From: Ruminococcus sp.
GTDB taxonomy: Bacteria; Bacillota; Clostridia; Oscillospirales; Acutalibacteraceae
Length of the DNA stretch: 64,000 bases
Reading direction: 5' to 3'
Assembly (NCBI GenBank): GCA_017411385.1
Contig: JAFQQF010000023.1
Coordinates: forward strand, 19,597 to 83,596
Numbering within the stretch: the first letter of the stretch is position 1; each line of letters starts with the position of its first letter. The translations under genes were made by a program, and so were the position numbers. The notes below the pieces were generated by a model. The model saw only the letters and a program-made list of their open reading frames with translations. It ran no database searches and was not told the origin of the DNA. Of this stretch, positions 32,797 to 42,835 are shown piece after piece.

Positions 32797-34476
32797 ATGC
32801 AGTTTTTTGCGGATGTGGCAGTAGTGGGACTTCGTATTTTGCTTGCTGTTTATGCTGTGTTTATAGTGTATCAGTGCTTTGGCTCGATGCGCCGTCAGAA
32901 GCGTCAGGAGGCACCCCTTGTGATGCTTTATAACAAGACAATAAGGGAGAAAATTCCCGTGCTTTGCTGGGAAAACTCCATAGGCAGAAGCAAAGGAAGC
33001 GACATTGTGATTTCTGACCCGACTGTGTCCAGAAACCATTGCGTGCTTTTAAGGCGTAAGGACGGTTGGTTTGTTTCCGATTCGGACTCAAAGTCGGGCA
33101 CAAAAGTAAACGGACGTCCTGTTGCATCACGCCACAGGCTTTCTCTTGACGATGAAATTCAGATAGGCTCTACAACGCTTTGTCTTCGAAGAGCAGATGA
33201 ATTCCGCGGTGAAGTGCCACATCATTGGTTTTTTTCAAAAGGCTCATCAAAGCCCAGCGTTTCAGCTCCCTTGCTTCTGATACTTGTAAACCTTTTCCAC
33301 CTGTTTATGGCGGTTGAGGTGTGCATTGCATATCATCAGTTCTGCTTGCAAGCATTTGAGGTATGGCTTGCAATGGTGCTGTTTTCTTGGTTGCTTTATA
33401 CCTTTTCAAGAGGAGTTTTTCTAAGAAAAAACTTTGAGCTGGAAACCTTGGCGTTGTTTCTCACAGGCACAGGCGCTCTGCTTTTGGTTGAGCAGAACAT
33501 TATGGACTCGTGGATTCAGATAATTGCCGCTATGGTGGGGGCTGTGGGCTATATGCTTATGCTTTTGTTCATTGCAAACCCCGACCGTATTGTTAAGTGG
33601 CGAATGGCGGTAATGATAATTGCCTTGGGATTTCTGGCAATAAACCTTATTTTCGGTGTGGTGGAGTTTGGTGCCGCCAACAGAATTTACATCGGCGGTG
33701 TTTCTCTGCAGCCTTCGGAAATCGTAAAGATTGCATATATTTTCGTAGGAGCATCGGCACTTGACCATCTGCAGACAAAGCGTAATCTGTTGGAGTTTAT
33801 CATTTTCTCTGCACTTTGTGTGGGTGCTTTGGCACTTATGGGTGACTTTGGTACAGCACTTATTTTCTTTGTCACCTTCCTTGTGATTTCTATAATCCGT
33901 TCAGGCGACTACAAAACAGTAATTCTGGCAGTAGCAGGAGCCGCCTTTGCGGTGATGCTTATATTGCAGTTCAAGCCCTACATTGCAGACCGTTTTGCAA
34001 TTTGGGGACACGCTCTGGAGGACCCCTACGATGCAGGCTATCAGCAGTCGGGTGTGCTTACCTACATTTCTTCGGGCGGACTTTTCGGCACAGGCGTTGG
34101 CAACGGAATTCTCCGTTACTACGGAGCATCGGAAACAGACCTTGTATTTGGTATTGTTTCAGAGGAAATGGGACTTATCATCGCTTTGGCTATAGCACTT
34201 GTAATCTTTGGTCTTGTTATATATTCCCGTGCAATTTCTACCCGAAGCCGCAGTACCTTTTATTCAATTTCTGCCTGCTGTGCCGCAGCTATGATGCTCA
34301 CGCAAACGGCACTTAATATCTTCGGAAGTACGGACATACTCCCGCTTACAGGTGTTACTTTGCCCTTTGTGAGCGCAGGCGGTTCCAGTATGATTTCCTG
34401 TTGGGGACTACTTGCCTTCATAAAGGCGGCGGATGAGCGCACCTATTCAAAGGCAATACTTAACGGAAAAGAGTAA
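32797..34476 (+). CDS. FHA domain fused to FtsW/RodA/SpoVE-family SEDS protein
   Basis: About 559 residues from the ATG at 32797; AAAGAAAGG is upstream, and a GTG at 32785 would be too close to it. One N-terminal helix precedes an FHA domain (IGRSKGSDIVISDPTVSRNHCVLL, then KSGTKVNGRPV). After it come about ten membrane helices of the SEDS glycosyltransferase fold, with PSEIVKIAYIF, QSGVLTYISSGG, GVGNGILRYYG, VSEEMGLI and PLTGVTLPFVSAGGSS. SEDS proteins polymerise lipid II, and FHA domains bind phosphothreonine. The fusion implies control by a Ser/Thr kinase. The partner transpeptidase begins 17 bp downstream. Confidence 0.92.
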   Translation: MQFFADVAVVGLRILLAVYAVFIVYQCFGSMRRQKRQEAPLVMLYNKTIREKIPVLCWENSIGRSKGSDIVISDPTVSRNHCVLLRRKDGWFVSDSDSKSGTKVNGRPVASRHRLSLDDEIQIGSTTLCLRRADEFRGEVPHHWFFSKGSSKPSVSAPLLLILVNLFHLFMAVEVCIAYHQFCLQAFEVWLAMVLFSWLLYTFSRGVFLRKNFELETLALFLTGTGALLLVEQNIMDSWIQIIAAMVGAVGYMLMLLFIANPDRIVKWRMAVMIIALGFLAINLIFGVVEFGAANRIYIGGVSLQPSEIVKIAYIFVGASALDHLQTKRNLLEFIIFSALCVGALALMGDFGTALIFFVTFLVISIIRSGDYKTVILAVAGAAFAVMLILQFKPYIADRFAIWGHALEDPYDAGYQQSGVLTYISSGGLFGTGVGNGILRYYGASETDLVFGIVSEEMGLIIALAIALVIFGLVIYSRAISTRSRSTFYSISACCAAAMMLTQTALNIFGSTDILPLTGVTLPFVSAGGSSMISCWGLLAFIKAADERTYSKAILNGKE

Positions 34477-34493
34477 TTAAGAGAGGATTTAAT

Positions 34494-35834
34494 ATGAAAA
34501 GAATTATGTCGCGAAGCATAATATCCCTCGTACTTGCTCTGAGCTTTTTAGCAGGACTGGGGCTCTTATGCTACCGCTATATTGTTGACCACGACCTTTG
34601 GGCAAGTCAGACCTACAATCAGTATCTTTCGTCAGGCAAGGGGCTTTCAGAGGCAGGCACAATATATGACCGCAACAAGACAGCTCTTGCGTATTCCGAG
34701 GGAGGACAGAGGCTTTACCACGATGACTACAATGTGCGTCTTGGTACCTTGCACGCAGTTGGTGACAGCTCCTACAACATAGCAACCGCCTTGCAGACGC
34801 GCTACAGGGCTCAGCTTGTGGGGCACAGCTCAATTTTCGGCTACGGCTTGCCTGAAAGTTTACGCTCAAAGGGCAATATGAGATTGACTCTGGATGCTGA
34901 TGTGTGCGGTAAGGTTTACGAGGCATTCGGCGGATACAAGGGTGCTTGCTTTGTGTATAATTACAAAACAGGTGATGTGCTTTGCATGGTGAGTGCTCCT
35001 TCTTACGACCCTCAGAATGAGCCCGAAACCATTCCCGAGGGTGCCTACCTTAACAATGCAACCTCCAGCACCTACTCGCCGGGTTCAATCTATAAAATCG
35101 TGACTGCCATTGCACTTTTGGAGAGCAATCCCGATGCAGAAAATCTCACATTTACCTGTGAGGGTAAAAAAGAATTTGACGGTGACGATGTAACCTGCCT
35201 TGAAGAGCACGGTACCTTGAGTTTAAGAGATGCTTTTTCTTATTCCTGCAACATTGCTTTTGCAGAGGGGGCAACCTTGGCAGGGGCGGATAAAATGCAG
35301 AAAACATCAGAAAAACTGGGTGTTACAAAAAGCTTTAACATAAGCGGAATTAAAACTGCACAGGGACATTTTGATGTGAAAAACGCAAACGGCAACGAGC
35401 TTGCATGGTCGGGTGTAGGACAGTACACAGATATGGTAAATCCTGCCCAGATGGCAATTCTCTGCGGTGCCATTGCAAACGGGGGAGAAGCAAAGCTCCC
35501 TACCTATATTGACAATGTATACTCAGGCTCCACAGGCAGACTGATGAGTGCCGACACCGCACAGCGTATGCAGGAGTTTATGCGGTACACAGTAAGCGAC
35601 CATTACGGCGACACAATGTTCGGCGGACTTACCGTCGGTGCCAAAACAGGTACCGCCGAGGTGGGCGAGGGCAAGGAGCCCAATGCTTGGATGGTAGGCT
35701 ACAGCACAGACGAGGATTATCCTCTTGCCTTTGCGGTTGTGGTGGAGGAAGGCGGTTACGGCTTCTACAGTGCAGGTCCTATTGCAAGACTTGCCATGAT
35801 AGAAAGTGCCCGTTCCTTAGGTTATGAGGGATAA
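34494..35834 (+). CDS. Penicillin-binding transpeptidase, PbpA/FtsI-like
   Basis: 446 residues. A signal-anchor helix (about 8-28), a short N-terminal part with GTIYDRNKTALAYSE, and a transpeptidase domain with SPGSIYK (Ser198, Lys201), SCN (251-253) and AKTGTAE (Lys384). At 446 residues it is short for a class B PBP (usually 580-700) because the dimerisation part is reduced, similar to PbpA of actinobacteria. It cross-links strands made by the SEDS protein encoded 17 bp upstream. Terminator at 35855. Confidence 0.93.
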   Translation: MKRIMSRSIISLVLALSFLAGLGLLCYRYIVDHDLWASQTYNQYLSSGKGLSEAGTIYDRNKTALAYSEGGQRLYHDDYNVRLGTLHAVGDSSYNIATALQTRYRAQLVGHSSIFGYGLPESLRSKGNMRLTLDADVCGKVYEAFGGYKGACFVYNYKTGDVLCMVSAPSYDPQNEPETIPEGAYLNNATSSTYSPGSIYKIVTAIALLESNPDAENLTFTCEGKKEFDGDDVTCLEEHGTLSLRDAFSYSCNIAFAEGATLAGADKMQKTSEKLGVTKSFNISGIKTAQGHFDVKNANGNELAWSGVGQYTDMVNPAQMAILCGAIANGGEAKLPTYIDNVYSGSTGRLMSADTAQRMQEFMRYTVSDHYGDTMFGGLTVGAKTGTAEVGEGKEPNAWMVGYSTDEDYPLAFAVVVEEGGYGFYSAGPIARLAMIESARSLGYEG

Positions 35835-35854
35835 TTTTTTTGTTCTGTTTACTA

Positions 35855-35884
35855 AACGCACGGTTTGTTCCGTGCGTTTTTTGT
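35855..35884 (+). terminator. Terminator after the PBP gene
   Basis: AACGCACGG and CCGTGCGTT form a 9-bp stem with a 6-nt loop, followed by a run of Ts. Confidence 0.88.
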
Positions 35885-36033
35885 TTCGGGTTTGTAAATT
35901 TTGCGGTATATATCATTGCTTTTTCAAAATTCCCTTTCTTTTTTTCTGTTTGTGTGGTATGATAAGCTAAATAAATATGATTATAATGGGATAATCTGTA
36001 ATATATTGTTCATTTTGAAAGGAAGATTACATA

Positions 36034-38904
36034 ATGGCAAATTTTCTGAAGGCTTTGTTTGGAAGCTACAGCAAAAGAGAGATTAAGAGAATTCAGCCCT
36101 TGTGCGATAAAACTCTCTTGCTGGAAGAAAAATACAGTGCAATGACAGACAAAGAGCTGAAGGCTCAGACTGCTGTTCTTAAAGAACGCCTTGCAAAGGG
36201 CGAAACAACAGACGACATCCTCCCCGATGCATTCGCAGTGTGCCGAGAGGCTTCTTGGCGTGTGCTTGGTATGAAGCACTTCCCTGTGCAGATTTTGGGC
36301 GGTATTGTGCTTCATCAGGGCAGAATTGCTGAAATGAAAACAGGTGAGGGTAAAACTCTGGTTGCAACCTTGCCTGCATACCTTAACGCTCTCACAGGCG
36401 AGGGTGTGCACATTGTAACAGTCAACGACTACCTTGCACGTCGTGACTCCGAGTGGATGGGCAAGCTCTATCGCTTCTTAGGTCTTACCGTTGGTCTGAT
36501 TGTTCACGATATTACTCCCGATATGCGTCAAGCGGCTTATAATGCAGATATTACTTACGGTACAAATAACGAGTTCGGCTTTGACTATCTGCGTGATAAT
36601 ATGGCGGTTTATAAGGACGCAAGAGTTCAGCGCGGTCACGCCTTCGCTGTTGTAGACGAGGTTGACTCCATCCTAATTGACGAGGCAAGAACACCTCTGA
36701 TTATTTCAGGCAGGGGCGATAAATCCACAGATATGTATCAGCGTGCAGACACCTTTGCAAGACGCCTTAAAAAGCACGTGTTCACCGAGGTTGACACCAA
36801 GGAGAATATGGAGGATTTCTTTGAGGAAAACGGCATCGACTACATTGTTGACGAGAAGGCAAAATCGGCTACCCTGACACAGGTTGGTGTTAAGAAGGCA
36901 GAGGCTCACTTTGGGGTTGAAAACCTCACCGACCCCGACAACCTGACATTACAGCACCATATCAATCTGGCAATCAGAGCTTACGGTGTTATGCACCTTG
37001 ATATTGACTATGTAAACAAAGACGGCGAGATTATCATTGTTGATGAATTCACAGGCCGTCTGATGTACGGCAGACGCTTCAATGAAGGCTTGCATCAGGC
37101 TATTGAGGCAAAAGAGGGAGTAGAGATTCAGAACGAAAACAAAACCCTTGCTACAATCACATTCCAGAACTACTTCCGTCTTTACAAGAAGCTTTCGGGT
37201 ATGACAGGTACTGCCATGACCGAGGAGCAGGAATTCAGAGAGATTTACAAGCTTGACGTGGTGGAGGTGCCCACAAACCGTCCTCTTGCCCGTCAGGATA
37301 TGAACGACTGCTTCTATGCAACCATGAAGGCAAAGTACGAAGCAGTTATTGATAAAATCGTAAGCTGTCACGAAAAAGGCCAGCCTGTGCTGGTTGGTAC
37401 TATCTCCATCGAAAGGTCAGAGCTTCTTTCAAAGATGCTTTCACGTCGCGGTGTACCTCACAATGTCCTCAATGCAAAACAGCACGAAAAGGAAGCTGAA
37501 ATTGTAGCTCAGGCAGGTAAGCTTGGCGCTGTTACCATTGCTACCAATATGGCAGGCCGAGGCACCGATATTATCCTTGGCGGTAATGCTGAGTTTATGG
37601 CTACCTCCAAGATGCGCAAGCAGGGCTTTACCGACGAGCTGATTGCGGAGGCAACAGGCTTTGCAGATACCGACAATGAAGAGATTATTGAAGCAAGACG
37701 AGTATTCACAGAGCTTCACACACAGTTCAAGGAAGAGCTTAAAGAAGAAGCTGAGAAGGTAAGAGAGGTTGGCGGACTTTGCATTATCGGTACAGAGCGT
37801 CACGAATCCCGCCGAATTGACAACCAGCTTCGCGGTCGTGCAGGCCGTCAGGGCGACCCCGGTTGCAGCCAGTTCTTCCTTTCAGCAGAGGATGATTTGA
37901 TGAGAATCTTTGGCGGTGAGCGAATGAAGATGCTTATGGAAAGATTCTCAGGTGACGAAACAGTTGCCATTGACATCAAACTTTTCTCAAACGTTATTGA
38001 GAATGCTCAGCAGAAGGTTGAGCAGAATCACTTTGGTGCAAGAAAGAACGTGCTCCAGTTTGACGATGTTATGAACCGTCAGAGAGAGATTATTTATAAA
38101 CAGCGTAATCAGGTGCTCGAGGGCGAGGATATCCACGATACAATTATGACTATGATTGAGCAGACCATAAATGCCAACGTGGAGCTTTACCTGAGCGGTA
38201 CGCCCGATAACTGGAACCTTGTAAGCCTTAAGGAGTACTACAACGGTTGGCTTGCAGACGACAGATGTCCCCTTACATTCACTGAGGAAGCTTTAAGCGG
38301 GATGACCGCCTCTGAGGTTGCAGATATGCTTTTGAGCCACGCAAAACAGCGTCATGCAGAGTATGAGGAGCTTATTACCGAAGAAACAATGCGTGAGGTT
38401 GAGCGTGCTTGTCTGCTTCGTGCAGTTGATACCCATTGGATGGAGCACATCGACGATATGGATGAGCTCAAGCAGGGTATCCGTATGCGTGCCTATGCAC
38501 AGCACGACCCTGTAGTTGAGTATACCCACGAAGGCTTTGATATGTTCGACCAGATGATTGACTCTATCCGTCAGGATACCGTCAAGCTGGTGTTCACAAT
38601 GCCTATGAACGTGTATGCCATAAAGCGCCGTCAGGAGGAAGAGTTAAGACTTCGCCGCGAGGCTGAAAAAGCCGCCGCCGCAAGACACGAGGTAATCCTC
38701 GGCGCAAACACGGAAGCTCCCAAGGTTGACCCTGTGAACTTTGCCGTAAAGCGTGAGCAGGTTGCTAAGCCCATTGAGTTTTCCGGTGACGGCACAATGT
38801 CTACCAGCAAAACCGTCAAGAAAGGCAAAAAGGTAGGCAGAAACGACCCCTGTCCCTGCGGAAGCGGCAAAAAGTACAAAAAATGCTGCGGAATGAATGA
38901 GTAA
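36034..38904 (+). CDS. secA: Preprotein translocase ATPase SecA
   Basis: 956 residues, full length. Walker A is [12 protein letters not shown], followed by [32 protein letters not shown] and the DEAD-type [21 protein letters not shown]. Then [28 protein letters not shown] and [10 protein letters not shown] belong to the second motor domain. The zinc site [18 protein letters not shown] ends the protein. It drives export of signal-peptide proteins through SecYEG. Ribosome site GGAAG and no neighbours in operon; 150 bp of leader after the PBP terminator. Confidence 0.99.
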   Translation: MANFLKALFGSYSKREIKRIQPLCDKTLLLEEKYSAMTDKELKAQTAVLKERLAKGETTDDILPDAFAVCREASWRVLGMKHFPVQILGGIVLHQGRIAEMKTGEGKTLVATLPAYLNALTGEGVHIVTVNDYLARRDSEWMGKLYRFLGLTVGLIVHDITPDMRQAAYNADITYGTNNEFGFDYLRDNMAVYKDARVQRGHAFAVVDEVDSILIDEARTPLIISGRGDKSTDMYQRADTFARRLKKHVFTEVDTKENMEDFFEENGIDYIVDEKAKSATLTQVGVKKAEAHFGVENLTDPDNLTLQHHINLAIRAYGVMHLDIDYVNKDGEIIIVDEFTGRLMYGRRFNEGLHQAIEAKEGVEIQNENKTLATITFQNYFRLYKKLSGMTGTAMTEEQEFREIYKLDVVEVPTNRPLARQDMNDCFYATMKAKYEAVIDKIVSCHEKGQPVLVGTISIERSELLSKMLSRRGVPHNVLNAKQHEKEAEIVAQAGKLGAVTIATNMAGRGTDIILGGNAEFMATSKMRKQGFTDELIAEATGFADTDNEEIIEARRVFTELHTQFKEELKEEAEKVREVGGLCIIGTERHESRRIDNQLRGRAGRQGDPGCSQFFLSAEDDLMRIFGGERMKMLMERFSGDETVAIDIKLFSNVIENAQQKVEQNHFGARKNVLQFDDVMNRQREIIYKQRNQVLEGEDIHDTIMTMIEQTINANVELYLSGTPDNWNLVSLKEYYNGWLADDRCPLTFTEEALSGMTASEVADMLLSHAKQRHAEYEELITEETMREVERACLLRAVDTHWMEHIDDMDELKQGIRMRAYAQHDPVVEYTHEGFDMFDQMIDSIRQDTVKLVFTMPMNVYAIKRRQEEELRLRREAEKAAAARHEVILGANTEAPKVDPVNFAVKREQVAKPIEFSGDGTMSTSKTVKKGKKVGRNDPCPCGSGKKYKKCCGMNE

Positions 38905-38911
38905 AAGAAAA

Positions 38912-38964
38912 AGCCTCCCTTGTGTAAAGGGAGGTGCTGAGCGAATGCGAAGCGGAGGGATTGC
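38912..38964. repeat. Left palindromic inverted repeat of the DUF559 cassette
   Basis: Contains CCTCCCTT, GTGTA, AAGGGAGG (38914-38934) and ends with GGAGGGATTG just before the DUF559 start. It is the inverted counterpart of 39351-39403: both share CTCCCTTGTGTAAAGGGAG and end in GAGGGATTG next to the gene. The GGAGGG of this repeat also serves as the gene's ribosome site. Confidence 0.8.
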
Positions 38965-38965
38965 A

Positions 38966-39334
38966 ATGCAAGGAAAGCACAATAAAAAGCTGGTTGTTGT
39001 TGCAAAAACGCTTCGCAAGAATATGACCAAAGAAGAACGTCACCTGTGGTATGATTTTCTCAGGACATATCCGATTAAGTTTCTCAGACAGAAACCTTTC
39101 GGGAATTATGTTGTGGATTTTTACTGTGCAAAAGCAAATTTGGTTATTGAGCTTGACGGCTCTCAGCACTATGGCGAAGACGGACTCAAGAAAGATAAAG
39201 AGAGAACAGATTGTCTTGAGTCATACGGTGTAAAGGTTGTTAGAATAACAAACCTTGAAATTCATCGTAACTTCAAAGGTGTTTGTGAGTATATAGACTT
39301 TATTGTCCGTCAAAATCTGCCAAGTGACAACTGA
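38966..39334 (+). CDS. DUF559 endonuclease-like protein
   Basis: 122 residues from the ATG at 38966 (GGAGGG 7 nt upstream; the longer reading from 38897 would translate the repeat). It follows the DUF559 pattern: AKTLRKNMTKEERHLWYDFLR, then FLRQKPFGNYVVDFYC, then LVIELDGSQHYGED, then DKERTDCLESYGVKVVRITN. The D-(x)n-ExDG core is that of the restriction-endonuclease-like fold, close to Vsr. The cellular job of DUF559 proteins is not known. It sits between secA and gltX, enclosed by inverted repeats, so it looks like an inserted cassette and not an operon member. Confidence 0.88.
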   Translation: MQGKHNKKLVVVAKTLRKNMTKEERHLWYDFLRTYPIKFLRQKPFGNYVVDFYCAKANLVIELDGSQHYGEDGLKKDKERTDCLESYGVKVVRITNLEIHRNFKGVCEYIDFIVRQNLPSDN

Positions 39335-39350
39335 ATCGTATTTTTAGTGG

Positions 39351-39403
39351 ACAATCCCTCAGTCAGCCTTCGGCTGACAGCTCCCTTTACACAAGGGAGC
39401 CTC
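39351..39403. repeat. Right palindromic inverted repeat of the DUF559 cassette
   Basis: Two hairpins in a row: GTCAGCC, TTC, GGCTGAC (39362-39378) and GCTCCCTT, TACAC, AAGGGAGC (39380-39400). Read on the minus strand it matches the left repeat at 38912-38964. AGTAAA occurs just outside (39404) and also near the left end (38900), but not flush with it, so a target duplication is uncertain. Confidence 0.8.
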
Positions 39404-39472
39404 AGTAAACCTTTCCTTGTGAAAGGCGGGACAATTTTAAACAAACAAAATCGGATATATTTAAAACAACAG

Positions 39473-39508
39473 AGGACTGAGTGTGTGAAAACACTCAGTC
39501 CTTTCTTG
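39473..39508 (+). terminator. Terminator downstream of secA/DUF559
   Basis: AGGACTGAGTGT and ACACTCAGTCCT form a perfect 12-bp stem with a 6-nt loop, followed by TTCTTGTT. Confidence 0.85.
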
Positions 39509-39648
39509 TTGGTTGCAAACGCTGAGAATTTCTCTGAAAATATTTTTCTTAAATAATTGTATTATTACTTTAATTGTGGTAAAATAAATTATTAAAATGT
39601 GTTATTATGGGTAATTTCAAAATTTTCCCCGAAAGGACGGTTTTTTAT

Positions 39649-41097
39649 ATGACAGTACGTACACGATATGCTCCCAGCCCCACAGGCTTTATGCACGTGG
39701 GTAACCTGAGAACTGCTCTTTATGAGTACCTGATTGCAAAGAGCCAACAGGGTAAGTTTGTTCTGAGAATTGAGGATACCGACCGTGAACGCCTTGTGGA
39801 GGGTGCTGTGGATGTTATCTACAACACCTTGAAGATTGCAGGACTCAATCACGATGAAGGTCCCGATGTGGGCGGTGATTTCGGTCCCTATGTTCAGTCT
39901 GAGAGAAAGGATATGTATTTACCTTTCGCTGAGCAGCTTATCAAAGAGGGCAAGGCATACCGTTGCTTCTGTACCAAAGAACGTCTTGAACAGCTTTCCG
40001 AGGAGTCTGTAGGCGGCGGATACGACGGTCATTGCAGAGATTTGCCTCAGGAGGAAATCGACAGACTGCTTAAAGAGGGTGTGCCCTATGTAATCCGTCA
40101 GAAGATGCCCTTGACAGGTTCAACAACCTTCTCCGATGCGGTTTTCGGTGATATTACAGTTGAAAATTCAGAGCTGACAGACCAGATTCTCATTAAGTCT
40201 GACGGCTATCCCACCTACAATTTTGCTAACGTTATCGACGACCACACAATGGGTATCACCCACGTAGTACGCGGTTGCGAGTACTTAAGCTCCACTCCCA
40301 AGTACAATCTCCTTTACGAAGCATTCGGTTGGGAAATTCCCACCTATGTGCACCTGCCTCTGATTATGGGCAAAAATGACGACGGCTCTGTTTCAAAGCT
40401 TTCCAAGCGTCACGGTGCAACAGGCTTTGAGGATTTGGTGCGTGACGGCTACCTGCCCGAGGCAATCATCAACTACATAGCTCTCTTAGGTTGGTGCCCC
40501 AAGTCTAATCAGGAGATTTTCACTTTAGAGGAGCTTTGTGAGAACTTCCACGTTGACGAGATTTCAAAATCTCCCTCTGTGTTTGACTACGACAAGCTTT
40601 CATGGCTTAACGCTGAGTACCTTCGTGCAATGACTCCCGAGCAATTTGCCGAGGTTGCAAATCCCTACTTCAAGGAAGTTTTTGGCGATGTGCCCTTTGA
40701 TGCAATGAAGCTTACAGCAATTTTACAGCAGAGAACAGTAAAGCTTACTGATATTCCTCCTATGATTGATTTCTTCAAGGAGCTGCCCGAGTACGAGGCT
40801 GAGCTTTATGTAAACAAAAAGAGCAAAACAAACCTTGAGAATGCACCTGTGCTTCTCAAAGCGGTTTACGATGAGCTTTCAGCACTTAATGAGTGGAACT
40901 GTGATACAATCAAGGAGCTTCTGATTTCTTATGCAGAAAAGAACGAGCTTAAAAACGGCACAGTTATGTGGCCTGCACGTATTGCGGTGGCAGGCAAAAC
41001 CGTTACTCCCGGCGGAGCGGTTGAGATTCTTGACATTCTCGGCAAAGAGGAATCTTTAAGAAGAATGGAAATCGGACTTAACAAACTTAACGCTTGA
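39649..41097 (+). CDS. gltX: Glutamate--tRNA ligase
   Basis: 482 residues from the ATG at 39649 (GAAAGGA upstream), chosen because MTVRTRYAPSPTGFMHVGN is the normal start; the 14-codon extension to 39607 is not. The class I HIGH-type motif is PSPTGFMHVGNLRTAL and the KMSKS-type motif is VSKLSKRHG. It charges tRNA-Glu with glutamate. It heads a five-gene run gltX-glnS-SDR-cohesin-DUF308. Since glnS is next, this GluRS may be of the discriminating type, which cannot be told from sequence alone. Confidence 0.97.
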   Translation: MTVRTRYAPSPTGFMHVGNLRTALYEYLIAKSQQGKFVLRIEDTDRERLVEGAVDVIYNTLKIAGLNHDEGPDVGGDFGPYVQSERKDMYLPFAEQLIKEGKAYRCFCTKERLEQLSEESVGGGYDGHCRDLPQEEIDRLLKEGVPYVIRQKMPLTGSTTFSDAVFGDITVENSELTDQILIKSDGYPTYNFANVIDDHTMGITHVVRGCEYLSSTPKYNLLYEAFGWEIPTYVHLPLIMGKNDDGSVSKLSKRHGATGFEDLVRDGYLPEAIINYIALLGWCPKSNQEIFTLEELCENFHVDEISKSPSVFDYDKLSWLNAEYLRAMTPEQFAEVANPYFKEVFGDVPFDAMKLTAILQQRTVKLTDIPPMIDFFKELPEYEAELYVNKKSKTNLENAPVLLKAVYDELSALNEWNCDTIKELLISYAEKNELKNGTVMWPARIAVAGKTVTPGGAVEILDILGKEESLRRMEIGLNKLNA

Positions 41098-41119
41098 TTA
41101 TTTTAAGAGGTGAACATAA

Positions 41120-42808
41120 ATGGCAGACGAGAAAATTATTAACGAAGAAAGCACAATGCCTTCTAATTTTATCCACGATTTTATTGACGAGGATATAGCA
41201 AAGGGCGGTCAGTACGAGGGTATGACAGTTCACACCCGTTTTCCACCCGAGCCTAACGGATACCTGCACATCGGCCATGCAAAGGCTATCTGCATTGATT
41301 TCGGAACAGCTCAGAAATACGGCGGTGTGTGCAACCTGAGAATGGACGACACCAACCCCACAAAAGAAGACGTGGAGTATGTTGACGCTATTCAGGAGGA
41401 TATCAAGTGGCTTGGCTTTGACTGGGACGACCGCTTCTACTATGCATCCGATTATTTTGATGATATGTACCGCTTTGCAGTTGAGCTTATTGAGAAAGGT
41501 CTTGCCTACGTTTGCGAGCTCAATGCTGAGCAGATGCGTGAGTACAGAGGAGATTTGACTACTCCTGCAAAGAGCCCCTTCCGTGACAGACCTATTGAGG
41601 AAAGCCTTGATTTGTTTGAGAGAATGAAGAATGGCGAGTTCCCTGAGGGCACAATGACTCTGCGTGCAAAGATTGACCTTGCAAGCGGTAACTTCAATAT
41701 GCGTGACCCTGTAATCTACAGAATCAACAAGCTCCCTCACCACAGAACAGGCAACAAGTGGGTTATCTATCCTATGTACGACTTTGCACATCCCATTGAG
41801 GATGCTATGGAGCACATCACCCACAGCCTTTGCTCTCTGGAGTTTGAGGACCACAGACCTCTTTACGATTGGGTTATAAATAACGTTTCTGTTCCTGCAA
41901 AGCCCCGTCAGATTGAGTTTGCACGCCTTGGCATCAACAACACAGTTATGTCAAAGAGAAAGCTCAGAACCTTAGTTGATGACGGCTATGTAAGCGGTTG
42001 GGACGACCCCAGAATGCCTACACTTTGCGGACTCAGACGCCGTGGTTATACACCCCAGTCAATCCGCAATTTCACAGAGCGTAACGGCGTTTCCAAGGTA
42101 AACTCTGTAGTTGAGTACAGCTTCCTTGAGCATTGCCTCAGAGAAGACCTGAACGAGAAAGCTCAGCGTGTTATGGCTGTTATCAATCCCGTTAAGCTCA
42201 TTATCGAAAATTACCCCGAGGGACTTTCTGAGACCTTTGAGGTTGAGAATAACCCCAACCGTGAGGAAGACGGCAAGAGAACCATCACCTTCACACGCGA
42301 GTGCTATATTGAGGCTGAGGACTTTATGGAGGAGCCTATCAAGGGCTACCAGCGTCTTTTCCCCGGCAACGAGGTTCGTCTGAAGTCTGCATATATTGTT
42401 AAGTGCACAGGCTGTAAGAAGGACGAGGAGGGTAATGTAGTAGAGGTTTATGCAACCTACGACCCTGACACCAAGGGCGGTAATACTCCCGACGGCAGAA
42501 AGGTAAGAGGTACTATCCATTGGGTAGATGCTTCAAATTGTGCTGAGGCAGAGGTAAGGCTTTATGATAACCTCTTCACAGTTCCCGACCCCGATGCAGG
42601 CGAGAGAAACTTCCTTGACTTCCTCAACCCCGACTCCCTTAAGGTGCTCACAGGCTGTAAGGTAGAGCGTGCTTTGGAGAACGCACAGGTGGGTAAGGGC
42701 TATCAGTTTATGCGACTTGGCTACTTCTGCGCAGACAAGGACTCTACTGCAGAGCATCTTATCTTTAACCGAAGCGTATCTCTTAAAGACGGCTTCAAGA
42801 AGAAGTAA
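41120..42808 (+). CDS. glnS: Glutamine--tRNA ligase
   Basis: 562 residues. The HIGH motif is in RFPPEPNGYLHIGHAKAI and the KMSKS motif is VMSKRKL. RMDDTNPTKEDVEYVDAIQED and GWDDPRMPTLCGLRRRGY are GlnRS-specific. The C-terminal anticodon-binding beta-barrels are complete. It charges tRNA-Gln directly. Many Firmicutes lack GlnRS and use GatCAB instead, so this is a lineage marker. GAGGTG ribosome site; 22 bp after gltX. Confidence 0.97.
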   Translation: MADEKIINEESTMPSNFIHDFIDEDIAKGGQYEGMTVHTRFPPEPNGYLHIGHAKAICIDFGTAQKYGGVCNLRMDDTNPTKEDVEYVDAIQEDIKWLGFDWDDRFYYASDYFDDMYRFAVELIEKGLAYVCELNAEQMREYRGDLTTPAKSPFRDRPIEESLDLFERMKNGEFPEGTMTLRAKIDLASGNFNMRDPVIYRINKLPHHRTGNKWVIYPMYDFAHPIEDAMEHITHSLCSLEFEDHRPLYDWVINNVSVPAKPRQIEFARLGINNTVMSKRKLRTLVDDGYVSGWDDPRMPTLCGLRRRGYTPQSIRNFTERNGVSKVNSVVEYSFLEHCLREDLNEKAQRVMAVINPVKLIIENYPEGLSETFEVENNPNREEDGKRTITFTRECYIEAEDFMEEPIKGYQRLFPGNEVRLKSAYIVKCTGCKKDEEGNVVEVYATYDPDTKGGNTPDGRKVRGTIHWVDASNCAEAEVRLYDNLFTVPDPDAGERNFLDFLNPDSLKVLTGCKVERALENAQVGKGYQFMRLGYFCADKDSTAEHLIFNRSVSLKDGFKKK

Positions 42809-42835
42809 TTAATATTATTGCACAGGAGTTTTTAT

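Larger units (their letters stand above)
39335..39648. other. Non-coding region between the DUF559 gene and gltX
   Basis: 314 bp without a credible gene. It holds the right inverted repeat (39351-39403), a small CTTTC/GAAAG hairpin near 39411-39425, a clear terminator (39473-39508) and the AT-rich gltX promoter region. Confidence 0.6.

Noticed and set aside
38897-38965. Upstream extension of the DUF559 ORF
   Set aside because: It would overlap the secA stop and translate the palindromic repeat; the ATG at 38966 has a GGAGGG site.
41087-41854. 255-codon minus-strand ORF
   Set aside because: Antisense to glnS; no family features.
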